Assembly (NCBI GenBank): GCA_963664245.1
Contig: OY760934.1
Span: forward strand, 186,001-250,000
From: GCA-2711565 sp963664245
GTDB taxonomy: Bacteria > Bacteroidota > Bacteroidia > Bacteroidales > GCA-2711565
DNA length: 64,000 nt
Direction: 5' to 3'
Shown piece after piece: positions 7,557 through 16,870 of this stretch. Numbering within the stretch: the first letter of the stretch is position 1; the number at the start of each line of letters is the position of its first letter. A program made the translations under genes and the position numbers. The notes beneath the pieces were generated by a model, which saw only the letters and a list, made by a program, of their open reading frames with translations, had not been told where the DNA came from and ran no database searches.

Positions 7557-9509
7557 TTATTGCGAACAAAAACGTTTTAAAAGAGTGTATGAAACACTTA
7601 AACCTAGTTCTCCCGAACGGCTTAAATCTTTACAGCCAAGTTCGCGTTCATTTAAATACAGTAATACGAGTCCCCGGTTATAGTAAGCTTCTGAGAAATT
7701 TGGCATAAGTTTTATTACCTCCGAGAAATCGTCGATGGCACGATGAAAATTTCCATTCACGGTTTTTACAAAAGCACGATTGTAGTATGCAAAAGCAAAA
7801 CGTTTATCAAGTTGAATAGCTTTATCGTAATCTTTAATAACTTTTTCGTAAGTGTGCTCTTCGATGGTTACTTCTTGTTTGTTTTTTGTCGGATTTCCAA
7901 TAGAAATCTGGTTCCGTTTACTGTTAATCGATTCCAGGAAATCAATTAAATTATGCCTTACCCGGGCACGGCTAAAATAGGCCAGAACATATTTGGGGTC
8001 TTCATTTAAACAATCGTCAAAATCTTTAAATGCCTGGTTGTAATCTTCGATGTTGGCATTTATGATGGCTCGTTTGTAGTACAGTTCGGCTTTATTTGTA
8101 CTGGTTTCTAATTGCTTATCAATAAGTGCTATTTGGCGGTTGGCAGAGTCCAAAGAGTTTGTGTACAAGCTGTTGGTAAAACAAACAATAGGTGCGAAAT
8201 ATCCATGGTGGTGGTAAGCATCGTAGAAGCGGTTTTGCTGGTGTTGGCTCGGATCTAAAACAACCTGGTAAACCGGGAGTATATCAATTTCGCGTATTTG
8301 GTTCTGAACCAGTTTCATACTTTCGCTGTCTTCAAAAGAACCGCTTAATTTTACAATACTGTGAAGATATTCTGCCATTTCCTTGGTCTCCGGAATTTCT
8401 TTTACCCCATTTCCTGCTGCCAGTTCTTCCATCTTTTCGTAATCGGCGTAAGCTTCTTTATTTCTTCCGAGCCTTTGCCTTACGTTGTAGCGTTCGCGAT
8501 AAGCATTGATGTAAAGTGGAAAAAGTTCAATAGTTTTACTGAAATCTTTTTCTGCTTCCTTAAAATTTTCAAGACTTGCATTTATCAATCCGCGGTAAAA
8601 ATTACTCATTATATTATCCGGGTTGATTTGTAAAACAGAGTTGAAGTCTAATAAAGCCTTTTGGTGATCCTTATTATTGAAATGTATAATGGCTCTGTTA
8701 TAGTATGCATAGGCATTGTAGGGACTTAAGCGAATTACTTTTTCAAGGTTTATCAATGCCGAATCAAATTCTTTCATGCGCATATACGCGATAGATTTAC
8801 TGAAAATTCCATACGAGTTCAGCGAATCTAATTTAAGGGCGGCGTTCAAGTCTACCAGGGCCGAATCGTATTTTTGAAGTTCGGTATAAATATTCCCCCG
8901 TTGAATTAAACTCGAAATATTTTCAGGGTTGTAATTTATGGCTTTGTTGATATCATTTAGGGCTTCTGTATATTTTTCGAGTCCGGCTTTGGCGATTCCT
9001 CTTAAAATATAAACCGATTCAAGAGATAGTTTCAGGCTAATTGTTTTGTTGCAATCTTCAATGGATTTTTCATAATTTTTCAGGCTTAGGTAGGTTTGAG
9101 CCCGGCTAAAATAAATACGCGCATTGGTTGAATCGTACTTTATTGCTTTTGAATAATCGCTGAGGGCTTGTTCAAATTTGTTTTGTTGGCTGTAAACTGC
9201 AGCCCGGTTAAAATAAGCATCGTCAAAATATGGAGCCAGCTCCAGGGTTTTGGTGTAATCATATTCGGCTCCTACAAAATCGTCGAGGTAGTATTTAGCA
9301 ATGCCACGTAAAAAGTATGCCTGATGGGATTTTGGATCAAGTTTTAACTCCATGTTTAAAAACTTAACTGCCTCCAGATATTTTGAATTAATAATGGCAG
9401 TTCTTCCAGCTTGTAAAAAATAATTTTTATATTGTGCTTCAGAGATCGTGCAAATACTCAAAAACCAGGTTAGTAAAATGATTATTTTGTAGAATATGCC
9501 GGATTTCAT
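7557..9509 (-). CDS. Secreted tetratricopeptide-repeat protein
   Basis: 650 aa with a signal peptide (1-25, ending TISEAQ) and two blocks of TPRs, roughly residues 28-340 and 465-640. The 34-residue TPR pattern is plain in AYFLRGIAKYYLDDFVGAEYD, YYNRAIIHFNNKDHQKALLD and AYYNRGLVLLYLNERELG. A linker of about 110 residues without clear repeats lies between them. TPR proteins are protein-binding scaffolds, and export suggests a periplasmic or outer-membrane-associated role. It stands alone between the convergent pabC and the co-directional pyruvate kinase. No enzymatic domain is visible and the partner is unknown. Confidence 0.85.
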   Translation of the reverse strand: MKSGIFYKIIILLTWFLSICTISEAQYKNYFLQAGRTAIINSKYLEAVKFLNMELKLDPKSHQAYFLRGIAKYYLDDFVGAEYDYTKTLELAPYFDDAYFNRAAVYSQQNKFEQALSDYSKAIKYDSTNARIYFSRAQTYLSLKNYEKSIEDCNKTISLKLSLESVYILRGIAKAGLEKYTEALNDINKAINYNPENISSLIQRGNIYTELQKYDSALVDLNAALKLDSLNSYGIFSKSIAYMRMKEFDSALINLEKVIRLSPYNAYAYYNRAIIHFNNKDHQKALLDFNSVLQINPDNIMSNFYRGLINASLENFKEAEKDFSKTIELFPLYINAYRERYNVRQRLGRNKEAYADYEKMEELAAGNGVKEIPETKEMAEYLHSIVKLSGSFEDSESMKLVQNQIREIDILPVYQVVLDPSQHQQNRFYDAYHHHGYFAPIVCFTNSLYTNSLDSANRQIALIDKQLETSTNKAELYYKRAIINANIEDYNQAFKDFDDCLNEDPKYVLAYFSRARVRHNLIDFLESINSKRNQISIGNPTKNKQEVTIEEHTYEKVIKDYDKAIQLDKRFAFAYYNRAFVKTVNGNFHRAIDDFSEVIKLMPNFSEAYYNRGLVLLYLNERELGCKDLSRSGELGLSVSYTLLKRFCSQ

Positions 9510-9594
9510 GCTTGCATTTTATATTTTATGCAAAATAAGCTTTTAATTTTAAATTTTAAAAGTAAAGTTCTGTGAATTAAGAAAAATTAACGGG

Positions 9595-11025
9595 TTATTT
9601 ATTGTACTCTTCGCATTTGGTGTATAAATTCTCAACCGATGAAATTTCAATGAATGAAGCACCGTTTGAAGGTCCGTAATTCCCGGCTAAAACAACCACG
9701 GTGTCAGACGGTTTTAGAATGCCTTTTTGTGTGAGTAAATTAAGGGCCTTGCATATGAATTCATCGGAGTTTTTAACCGGTTTTATAAAATTTGCATCAA
9801 TACCATACGAAAGTGCCGATTCTCTCATAATTCGTTTGTCGTAGCACATGGCATAGATAATATTGTCGCCCCGGTATGCTGCCAGGCTCCGAAGCGTTCT
9901 TCCGGAAGTGGTATCGGCAATAATGGCTTTTGAAGATAATTCTTTGGTGGCAATTACCGCTGAACGGGCCAGAAATGCAGAAATCTCGTTGTTGATAACT
10001 ACGATTGGGATTTTATTATACGCTTTTTTAGTAGCTTCTATTTCTTTAGCTGTATCAACCATTACATTTACCGCTTCAAGTGCGTAGTGGCCAAATGCAG
10101 TTTCGCCGCTTAACATCATGGCATCGGTTCCATCATAAACGGCATTTGCAATATCGCTGATTTCTGCCCGGGTTGGCCGCGGGTGGTCAATCATCGAATA
10201 AAGCATCTGCGTTGCAATAATTACCGGTTTGCGTAATTCGATGCATTTGTTTGTAATCTCTTTTTGGATCACCGGGATTTTCATTTGTGGAATTTCGATG
10301 GCCAAATCTCCCCGGGCAACCATAATTCCATAAGAATGTTCCAGTATTTCGTCAATGTTATCCACTCCTTCTTTATTTTCAATTTTGGCAATCAATTTTA
10401 TCCTGCTGCTTTTTTGATCCAATATTTTTTGGATTTCCATCAGGTCTTCTTTTCTTCTTACAAACGAGTGGGCAATAAAATCAACATTGATATCAATAGC
10501 AAAATCAATAAACTCACGGTCTTTTTTGCTAAGGCTTGGAAGTTTTATCTCTACCGAAGGGGTGTTAACACTTTTGTTCTTTTTTACGATGCCGTTGTTT
10601 TCAACCCGGCATATTAATTCGTTTTTTGTTTTCTCGATAACCTGGAGTGCAATTTCCCCATCATCAATTAATATTAAGTTGCCCACGCTAAGGTCGTTAA
10701 CATAGCCACTATAATTAACCGATAAATTATCTTTTGAACCATTGGAGTCGTCGTTTCCGTTAATTCTGACAATATCGTTTTTTGAGAGTTCAATGGGATC
10801 TTTGAAATTTGCAGTACGAACTTCCGGTCCTTTGGTATCAATTAAAATCGCTATTTTCTCAGATACCTTACGGACGTTTTTTATTACTTTTTCTGCTTGT
10901 TCAGGAGTTTGGTGAGCTGTGTTTAATCGAACAACATTCATTCCGGCTTCATAAAGCGAGCGTAAAAAATCTACATCGCATTTTTGATCTGAAATGGTAG
11001 CTATGATTTTTGTTTTCTTTTCCAT
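9595..11025 (-). CDS. pyk: Pyruvate kinase
   Basis: 476 aa catalysing the last ATP-yielding step of glycolysis. Seen in order: KKTKIIATISD and NVVRLNTAHQ at the start of the TIM barrel; the B-domain insertion (about 70-165); then KIENKEGVDNIDEIL, MVARGDLAIEIP with the Mg-binding acidic residues, KPVIIATQML, DHPRPTRAEISDIANAVYDG and MLSGETAFG; and the C-terminal domain (about 345-476). The ORF extends to an ATG at 11070, but residues before MEKKTKII do not match the family, so the ATG at 11025 is chosen. NTAHQ replaces the usual NFSHG near the start, a variant seen in Bacteroidota kinases. Confidence 0.95.
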   Translation of the reverse strand: MEKKTKIIATISDQKCDVDFLRSLYEAGMNVVRLNTAHQTPEQAEKVIKNVRKVSEKIAILIDTKGPEVRTANFKDPIELSKNDIVRINGNDDSNGSKDNLSVNYSGYVNDLSVGNLILIDDGEIALQVIEKTKNELICRVENNGIVKKNKSVNTPSVEIKLPSLSKKDREFIDFAIDINVDFIAHSFVRRKEDLMEIQKILDQKSSRIKLIAKIENKEGVDNIDEILEHSYGIMVARGDLAIEIPQMKIPVIQKEITNKCIELRKPVIIATQMLYSMIDHPRPTRAEISDIANAVYDGTDAMMLSGETAFGHYALEAVNVMVDTAKEIEATKKAYNKIPIVVINNEISAFLARSAVIATKELSSKAIIADTTSGRTLRSLAAYRGDNIIYAMCYDKRIMRESALSYGIDANFIKPVKNSDEFICKALNLLTQKGILKPSDTVVVLAGNYGPSNGASFIEISSVENLYTKCEEYNK

Positions 11026-11142
11026 TTTTTTATAGTCACAAATTTCTGCAAAAGTATGAAATTTGAGCATGCCTTAAAGAATTAGCAATTAATATTATAT
11101 TACATTTGTTGCTTATTTTTCTCAAATGCCTGTTTCAAACGA

Positions 11143-11937
11143 ATGAATAAAGTTCTGCTTGTTAACGTTTTGTTTTCCTTCTTTTTAGCGGGTGGATGGA
11201 TTGCATTTGCCACATTGTTTGCAGAGAAGTTTGGGAGCAAAATCGGGGGATCGATTTCAAATTTGCCCTCAAATATTCTGATTAGCTTTATTTTTGTGAG
11301 CTTTGTAAATGATATAAATTATGTTTCTGAAGCCGCTATGGCTGTTCCTGCCGGTTTGATTGCAACAACTGTTTTTATGCTCTTTTTTGTTGCCTTGTTA
11401 AGATTTGGATTGGCAGTTGCCAGTGTTGTTTCAATTATATTATGGTTTGGAGCTGCTTTTTTGATTGAGAGGTCGGGATTAGAAAAAAGCCTTATGCTTT
11501 CCTCCATTATTTATTTTGCAGTTGTTATTATCTGTATGTTGATTATTGAAAAGGTATTCAGAGTAGGGTGTGTTGAAATAGAAAAACGTAAGTACAGCAT
11601 TGTGCAGATGATTGGGCGAGCCGTTTTTGCGGGAAGTATTGTGGCTTTGGTTGTGGTATTGTCAAAATCTGTTCCTCCTAATTTTACCGGGGTATTAGCT
11701 GCTTTTCCGGCCATGATATTTTCAACGCTTTTTATATTGGCAAAGAACCAAGGGCCTAAATTCGCAAAAGCTACCGGAAAGGTTTTGGTACTGACGACCT
11801 CAAATATTTGGGTGTATTCTCTCGCTGTTCATTATTTTTATCTAGGGTTTGGTGTTTTATGGGGGACGATATTTTCGTATTTTGTTGCGGCAATTTGGGT
11901 TGTTTTATTGTTTCCAATTATAAAAAAAATGGCATAG
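11143..11937 (+). CDS. Integral membrane protein with internal duplication
   Basis: 264 aa, almost entirely hydrophobic, with about eight membrane helices. The N-terminal half (1-125) and C-terminal half (145-264) appear related: each has a helix, a short turn rich in Gly/Pro with a small-residue LPS or FPA motif (GGSISNLPSN, GVLAAFPAM), and a following serine-rich helix. This resembles a tandem copy of the small DUF3147-type membrane domain, but that is tentative. The hemolysin III-family gene starts 1 bp after its stop, so they are co-transcribed. No transport motif is recognised. Confidence 0.6.
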   Translation: MNKVLLVNVLFSFFLAGGWIAFATLFAEKFGSKIGGSISNLPSNILISFIFVSFVNDINYVSEAAMAVPAGLIATTVFMLFFVALLRFGLAVASVVSIILWFGAAFLIERSGLEKSLMLSSIIYFAVVIICMLIIEKVFRVGCVEIEKRKYSIVQMIGRAVFAGSIVALVVVLSKSVPPNFTGVLAAFPAMIFSTLFILAKNQGPKFAKATGKVLVLTTSNIWVYSLAVHYFYLGFGVLWGTIFSYFVAAIWVVLLFPIIKKMA

Positions 11938-11938
11938 T

Positions 11939-12577
11939 ATGAAATCAAAACGACTGATTAAACTTGAAGAAATATTGAATTCAGTTTCTCACGGGATAGG
12001 GATTTTGTTGGCATTTGCTGGCGTTACATTATTGGTTGTGTTTGGTGCAATTCGCGGAGATGCCTGGCATGTTGTGAGCTTTGCTGTTTTTGGAGCCAGC
12101 ATGATTATGCTTTATACGGCTTCAACCATTTTTCACGGGGCGAAAAACCCACGCTTAAAATATAAATTGAACCGCTTTGACCATTCAGCCGTTTTTATTC
12201 TGATTGCTGGAACCTATACCCCTTTGGCACTGGTTTCCTTGCGTGGAACTTTGGGCTGGGTGTTGTTTGGATTTATTTGGGCCTGTGCAATTGCAGGGGT
12301 CGTATTTAAAGTGTGGTTTTACCAACAAAAATACCGTAAAATTTCGGCCTGGATGTATTTGTTGATGGGATGGTCGGTGATTGCCGTTATTGTTCCCGTT
12401 ATTAAAAATGTTCCGGCTGTTTCGCTGTGGTATATACTAATTGGGGTGTTGTCTTATTCGGCGAGTGTGTTTTTTTATATCCGAAAAGAGATTCCTTTCG
12501 GGCATTTGGTTTTTCACCTATTTGTTTTAGGTGGCAGTATTTGCCACTTCTTTGCTTTTCTTAAGCTTGTAGTATAA
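11939..12577 (+). CDS. Hemolysin III family (PAQR-like) membrane protein
   Basis: A 212-aa seven-helix protein of the YqfA/TrhA/hemolysin III family. Family metal-ligand positions are present: the first S-H pair (FHGAKN), the mid-protein RFDHSAVFILIAGTYTP, and the C-terminal FGHLVFHLFVLGGSICH with paired histidines. Members of the family affect membrane energy state and lipid homeostasis; the hemolytic name is historical. It begins 1 bp after the preceding membrane gene. The gene ends 32 bp from the convergent PAS-sensor gene. Confidence 0.88.
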   Translation: MKSKRLIKLEEILNSVSHGIGILLAFAGVTLLVVFGAIRGDAWHVVSFAVFGASMIMLYTASTIFHGAKNPRLKYKLNRFDHSAVFILIAGTYTPLALVSLRGTLGWVLFGFIWACAIAGVVFKVWFYQQKYRKISAWMYLLMGWSVIAVIVPVIKNVPAVSLWYILIGVLSYSASVFFYIRKEIPFGHLVFHLFVLGGSICHFFAFLKLVV

Positions 12578-12609
12578 TTCAGTTTTTGAAAAGCATTCCT
12601 TTATATTTT

Positions 12610-13992
12610 CTATTTTTTGTTCCCTTTTTCGTAGCGTTTGAGCTTTTCTTTTAGTTCTTTAATTCTAAATTCACGGCCAATAAACAGTTTGTTAAAACGT
12701 TCCAGTTCTTCGTTTTTATCTTCCAGCTCTTTGGTTCTTTGTTTTACCATTTCTTCGAGCTGGGTTTGGTGTTTGTGTAGCTCTGTTTCGGTTTCTTTCC
12801 TTTTGGAGATGTTTCTGCAACTTCCAAAGATAGTTCCGTTTGGGAGCGTAACCGCATTTAGGTCGACCGGAACAATTTCTTTCTTTTTATTAAGCAGGTT
12901 TAGTTCTACAAATAGGTTCTTGTTGATCTCTATAGATTTGAATAATCTAACATAATGATCAACTTCGTTTTTGGGCGATAAATCTTTGATGTTCATTTTT
13001 AATAATTCATCTTGAGTATAGCCTAATAAATTGGTCGCCATTTTATTCACGTAAAGATAATTCCCTTTTTTATCGCAGATAAAAATAGCATCAGCAGAGT
13101 TTTCAATAAAGGTTCTGAATTTTTCTTCGCTTTCTTTTAGCTTGGTGTTTTTTTCTTCTATCTCGTTAATCATGTGGTTTGAGACCTGGGCAATATCTTC
13201 TAATTCTTTGATGGAAAGATCACCCAGATCAATCAATTCTCCGGGGACAGAGTTTTTGTAATAGGTTTCAAAAACATTAAACTCCCTTTTAACATATTTT
13301 GATAAAGAATAAGACATAAGAAATATAATCAAAAGAAGAATTACAAATAAAAGAATTATTAATAGCACCCTGGTTTGTAATCGTTGGGAAAGCTCGCTTT
13401 CCACCTGTTTAATTTCTTTGTCGATGTCAACTAAATAATTTCCTGCACCAATAATCCATCCCCATTTATGATAACCTTTTGTGTACGAAAGTTTAGGTTC
13501 TTCTTTGCTGCCGCCAATTCGTTTGAAGTAGTATTGTATGAAAGCACCCTTTCTATTATGGAATGCTTCAATTTGTGGGGCGAAGATGTCTGTTCCGCGA
13601 GAGTCTTTTAGTCCCAGGTTGTTGCGGTGTTCAGTTAGTTTTTTGCCATCAAATATCAAGGCTTGCCCGTCAATTTTATTTACAAAGATGTAGCCTCCAT
13701 AGCCAAATCGGATGGTTGATAAGTAATCCAGAGTTTCATTTTGTAGTTCTTTAATGCCGAGATTTATATTTGTTGAGTCTCTGTAAGCAATGTAATCGAG
13801 GGCAATTTCAACTTCGCGCTGAAGTTTTTCTTTTTGAAAAGCAATGGACTTTTCGTGCAACTCATCCTTTTCTTTTTTTGATCCTTTTATTTCGTCATAA
13901 ATCCAGAAAATACTAATAATAGAAACCGCAATGGCTGATATTAATAGTAATGATATGAAAATCGCTTTCTTTATCCGTATGTTTTTATTCAT
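12610..13992 (-). CDS. Cache-PAS membrane sensor without an output domain
   Basis: 460 aa: membrane helix (about 9-30), periplasmic single-Cache domain (about 45-200, GYGGYIFVNKIDGQALIF and KWGWIIGAGNYL), second helix (about 208-228), a coiled linker, a PAS domain (about 288-398, FIENSADAIFICDKKGNYLYVN, LLGYTQDELL), and a charged coiled coil to the end (KQRTKELEDKNEELERFNKLF). In related proteins this coiled coil leads into a histidine kinase; here the protein ends about 25 residues after FNKLFIGREF with no DHp, HATPase, GGDEF or methyl-accepting part. It may work through a partner, or be a naturally truncated kinase. No response regulator is adjacent. Confidence 0.8.
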   Translation of the reverse strand: MNKNIRIKKAIFISLLLISAIAVSIISIFWIYDEIKGSKKEKDELHEKSIAFQKEKLQREVEIALDYIAYRDSTNINLGIKELQNETLDYLSTIRFGYGGYIFVNKIDGQALIFDGKKLTEHRNNLGLKDSRGTDIFAPQIEAFHNRKGAFIQYYFKRIGGSKEEPKLSYTKGYHKWGWIIGAGNYLVDIDKEIKQVESELSQRLQTRVLLIILLFVILLLIIFLMSYSLSKYVKREFNVFETYYKNSVPGELIDLGDLSIKELEDIAQVSNHMINEIEEKNTKLKESEEKFRTFIENSADAIFICDKKGNYLYVNKMATNLLGYTQDELLKMNIKDLSPKNEVDHYVRLFKSIEINKNLFVELNLLNKKKEIVPVDLNAVTLPNGTIFGSCRNISKRKETETELHKHQTQLEEMVKQRTKELEDKNEELERFNKLFIGREFRIKELKEKLKRYEKGNKK

Positions 13993-14043
13993 TTACAGCG
14001 GTAATAATTAGATGATTTAGTTCGTGCGGTTAAGTGCAAAGTT

Positions 14044-14071
14044 AGCTATTGGATCAAAAAAAGCAATAGCT
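14044..14071. repeat. Short inverted repeat in the 13993-14235 gap
   Basis: AGCTATTG and CAATAGCT form an 8-bp stem with a 12-nt loop in the leader region upstream of the PAS-sensor gene (minus strand). It could be a leader hairpin or an operator. Nothing else but the terminator at 14191 is seen in this gap. Confidence 0.3.
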
Positions 14072-14190
14072 TATTTTTAAAATGTAACATTTCTATTTTG
14101 CTTAGGATCTGTTGGGCGTAGAGGTAGGAACGGTGTGTTTGTAGAAGAGCGAGCAAGGATGAGATTGTAATTCAATTTTTCTATGCAATA

Positions 14191-14225
14191 AAAAAAGCCT
14201 TCTGAAAAAACAGAAGGCTTTTTTT
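14191..14225 (-). terminator. Rho-independent terminator of the lipoprotein gene
   Basis: AAAAAAGCCTTCTG, a 6-nt loop and CAGAAGGCTTTTTTT form a near-perfect stem with A and T tracts on both sides, 11 bp past the stop of the gene at 14236. Its symmetry would allow it to work in both directions. Confidence 0.9.
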
Positions 14226-14235
14226 ATAAAAGTTA

Positions 14236-15414
14236 TTAAGAGTTATCTCTATGTTCTCCGATAATGGTTCCCATTTCTTCCATAAAGTCTGCAATAACAT
14301 CTAATGCAGGTTCATAAGTTTCATCTTTATATACAATGCATACCACATCTTCGCCTTCAACTTCTTTGAATTCAATAGTAGCTACAGCATAATAGTTGTA
14401 ATAAACTACTGCAGTAAACCAAGAGTTTTTCTCAGTTAATGATGGTTCTTCTTCTGAAGAAAGAAGATCAAAGAAGGTAGCTAAATTAAATGCACCTTCT
14501 ATTCTAAGGTTATTTAAATAGAATATCGCAGTGGCTGATTCAAAAGGATCGGTAATTGATGCTTTTGTTTGTTGTTCATCATTGTCAAGATAACCAAATA
14601 ATATTGAGAATAAGTCTTCGTTGGTGTCAACTGAAACCCCAAGGCCACAGGCGCTATTGTCGTCACCGGCTTGCAATGCAGCATTATAAGTGTAAGTACC
14701 GGCTTGAGAAGTTGCACTGTAATCAAACTCGAATGAAGTTGGTGCGAAATATGCACTTAAATCAATCAAGGTTGGGTACATTTCTGTTGGGTTGTAGGTT
14801 GCACTGTTTAAGTTAAGTTCAAGAACCTTAGTTCCATCTTTTTTAAGATTAATAAGAAACCCAGTTGGAAGCCATGCATCATCAGATTCTACTAAAGCTG
14901 ATTTTAAGGTGCTAGGTATGGTTAATTGAACATCAGTATAAGATGATATTGTTAACAGCATATCGTTTGATGTTGCTGTTTGTGTTGACGGAAACTCAAA
15001 AACCATATCATTACTGGCTGTTTTGGTCCATTGTTGTGTTGTTAAGTTGTAGGTGTACTTTCCAACATAGGTGCTAAAATAAAAACGGTGGTCGTAATCA
15101 AGAGCATCCTCAATGTCTTCCCATAAAATAAAATCACCAAGTTGATCCCACATAATTTCCACCCATGTCCTAGTGTCTGGTGCAATTTTTAAATCAGGGC
15201 TGGTGTTGGTTATCATTCCCATAATGAGCTCCATGGTGGCCATCCCTTGTCCTTCATTCATGGTTTGTACCATTCCGACCAAAGCATCTAAACTTAATTG
15301 GATATTCGCTTTGTCTTCATCAACAGTTGTTTGAACTGGGTTGTCGTCATTACATGCTACAAAAGCTATTGCAGCCAAAAGAAATAATAAAATAAATCTT
15401 TTCATTGTTTTCAT
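14236..15414 (-). CDS. Predicted lipoprotein, function unknown
   Basis: 392 aa with a lipoprotein signal peptide and lipobox (AIAFVAC, Cys at 21), then CNDDNPVQT. The mature protein is acidic and rich in Asp, Thr, Ser and aromatic residues, with short beta-prone stretches; I recognise no domain. It is the last gene of a run with the ECF sigma factor at 17418 and the barrel protein at 16870, with a 151-bp gap before it and a strong terminator after it. It may be the main target, or the surface cargo, of that sigma system, which is inference from position. Confidence 0.75.
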   Translation of the reverse strand: MKTMKRFILLFLLAAIAFVACNDDNPVQTTVDEDKANIQLSLDALVGMVQTMNEGQGMATMELIMGMITNTSPDLKIAPDTRTWVEIMWDQLGDFILWEDIEDALDYDHRFYFSTYVGKYTYNLTTQQWTKTASNDMVFEFPSTQTATSNDMLLTISSYTDVQLTIPSTLKSALVESDDAWLPTGFLINLKKDGTKVLELNLNSATYNPTEMYPTLIDLSAYFAPTSFEFDYSATSQAGTYTYNAALQAGDDNSACGLGVSVDTNEDLFSILFGYLDNDEQQTKASITDPFESATAIFYLNNLRIEGAFNLATFFDLLSSEEEPSLTEKNSWFTAVVYYNYYAVATIEFKEVEGEDVVCIVYKDETYEPALDVIADFMEEMGTIIGEHRDNS

Positions 15415-15565
15415 ATGGTTAAAGTTTTAGGTTAAATTATTTTTATAAAATTCAATATTTTCTTAGTCTTTTTGGTAAGACAGATGAAGTATAAGTTAGC
15501 TTGCAAATTTATTTTTAGACATTCAAAGATAGTAAATTTAAGTTTATCTCATGTAAAATTATTTT

Positions 15566-16870
15566 CTAAAATCGGAAGGTGATGCCGCTATTTACATCAA
15601 AATAGTTGATTTTGTAATCGTTTTGGGTTTTATTACTCATCGTATTTAATTGGTATTTATATAATGGCGATATTGTGAAATACAGTTTTTTACTTATGGG
15701 GTACTCAAAAGTAAAACCAATTACACTTCTAAGCGTAAATTTATTTATGGCTTCTGTATCGCCTATAGAACTTTGGTCGTCGCTATCAATATAAACATTG
15801 TTCCCAATCAAAAACCCGGTACTTATACCGCCTGTTAAAGCAAATCTGTATTTATTGTTTAAAATACTGTAGTTTACCAATAAAGGGAGTTCAATATATT
15901 TTAAGTCTTGAATAAGGTCATTCTCGAAAGAACTATACTGATAAACGATATTGGCATAATCGGGGACAACAAAATTTGCTTCTTCGAGTAAGGGTTGGCT
16001 ATTGTTAATATTTATTGCTCCTAAATTAGAATTTGCGGAAAATACAGACCCGTTGCCTGTATTGTCTTTTAGTAAGAAATAATCTGATAGTTTGTTTTTT
16101 TGTCTGAAATAAGACACCCCTGATCTAAGCTCAATTTTTTCAGAAAGTTTAAAAGAGAATTGTATGCCCACACTAAAACTAGGTAGTAATTCTTCTTTTA
16201 AGCTATTGGAGGAAGTCCTTTCATCGTTTGGGGTTGCTGGTAATCCATAGGCTTGATAAGTTGAATTTGAAGATGAGTAGCTTGACGAACCAAAGCCCGG
16301 GGCGTAAGAAAGCCCAAGCTTCCATTTGTTTTTATTGTTTTTCTCGTCCTCAAATTGCAGGATGTGCGATTTTACATTCTTATCAGCAATTTTATTGTAG
16401 GGGGACACTTCTTTTTTATATACCTGGTGATTTAAATTATTTTCAAAAGGTTCAATATAAAATGAATGGTGAATAGAAAAAATGTTCCTTCTGTAAGGTG
16501 TTATTTCACGATGACTAATTAATGGAACCGTTTTTGATTCATGGGGAATAAAACGGGTTGTGTTTAAATTTGAACTAAGTTTGGCGATAAAATATCTTGT
16601 TTTTTTTACCGAATCAGGCTTAGGCTGGTCATTGCCACTAATAAGGTGTTCTTTTTCTTTGTTTGGAAGAGTAAATATGAAAATTGATCCAACGAAGAGT
16701 AACAGGATCGCTGCTGCTGATAACCGATAAATCAGATGCTTCTTTTTAGCATAACCGGCCTGATCCAGAGTAGCCGAAATTTCTTCCCAGCAATGCGTAG
16801 GTGGAACAGCTTCTGTATAAAGGAGCTTCTCTTTTGTCAGTTTGTCAATATGTTCAGTTTTATTACTCAT
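15566..16870 (-). CDS. Inner-membrane anchor plus outer-membrane beta-barrel protein
   Basis: 434 aa with an unusual plan. Residues 1-45 are hydrophilic with no signal peptide; one membrane helix follows (about 47-66, LSAAAILLLFVGSIFIFTL); then a linker to about 175; then a PorT-like antiparallel beta-barrel to the C-terminal aromatic residue (NSGITFRF end). Barrel signs are alternating strands such as LRSVIGFTFEYPISKKLYF and FALTGGISTGF. The N-terminal part has the plan of a short anti-sigma domain, and its start codon overlaps the stop of the sigma gene (TAATG), so it is probably the cognate anti-sigma. A helix in one membrane and a barrel in the other would span the envelope. Confidence 0.72.
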   Translation of the reverse strand: MSNKTEHIDKLTKEKLLYTEAVPPTHCWEEISATLDQAGYAKKKHLIYRLSAAAILLLFVGSIFIFTLPNKEKEHLISGNDQPKPDSVKKTRYFIAKLSSNLNTTRFIPHESKTVPLISHREITPYRRNIFSIHHSFYIEPFENNLNHQVYKKEVSPYNKIADKNVKSHILQFEDEKNNKNKWKLGLSYAPGFGSSSYSSSNSTYQAYGLPATPNDERTSSNSLKEELLPSFSVGIQFSFKLSEKIELRSGVSYFRQKNKLSDYFLLKDNTGNGSVFSANSNLGAININNSQPLLEEANFVVPDYANIVYQYSSFENDLIQDLKYIELPLLVNYSILNNKYRFALTGGISTGFLIGNNVYIDSDDQSSIGDTEAINKFTLRSVIGFTFEYPISKKLYFTISPLYKYQLNTMSNKTQNDYKINYFDVNSGITFRF

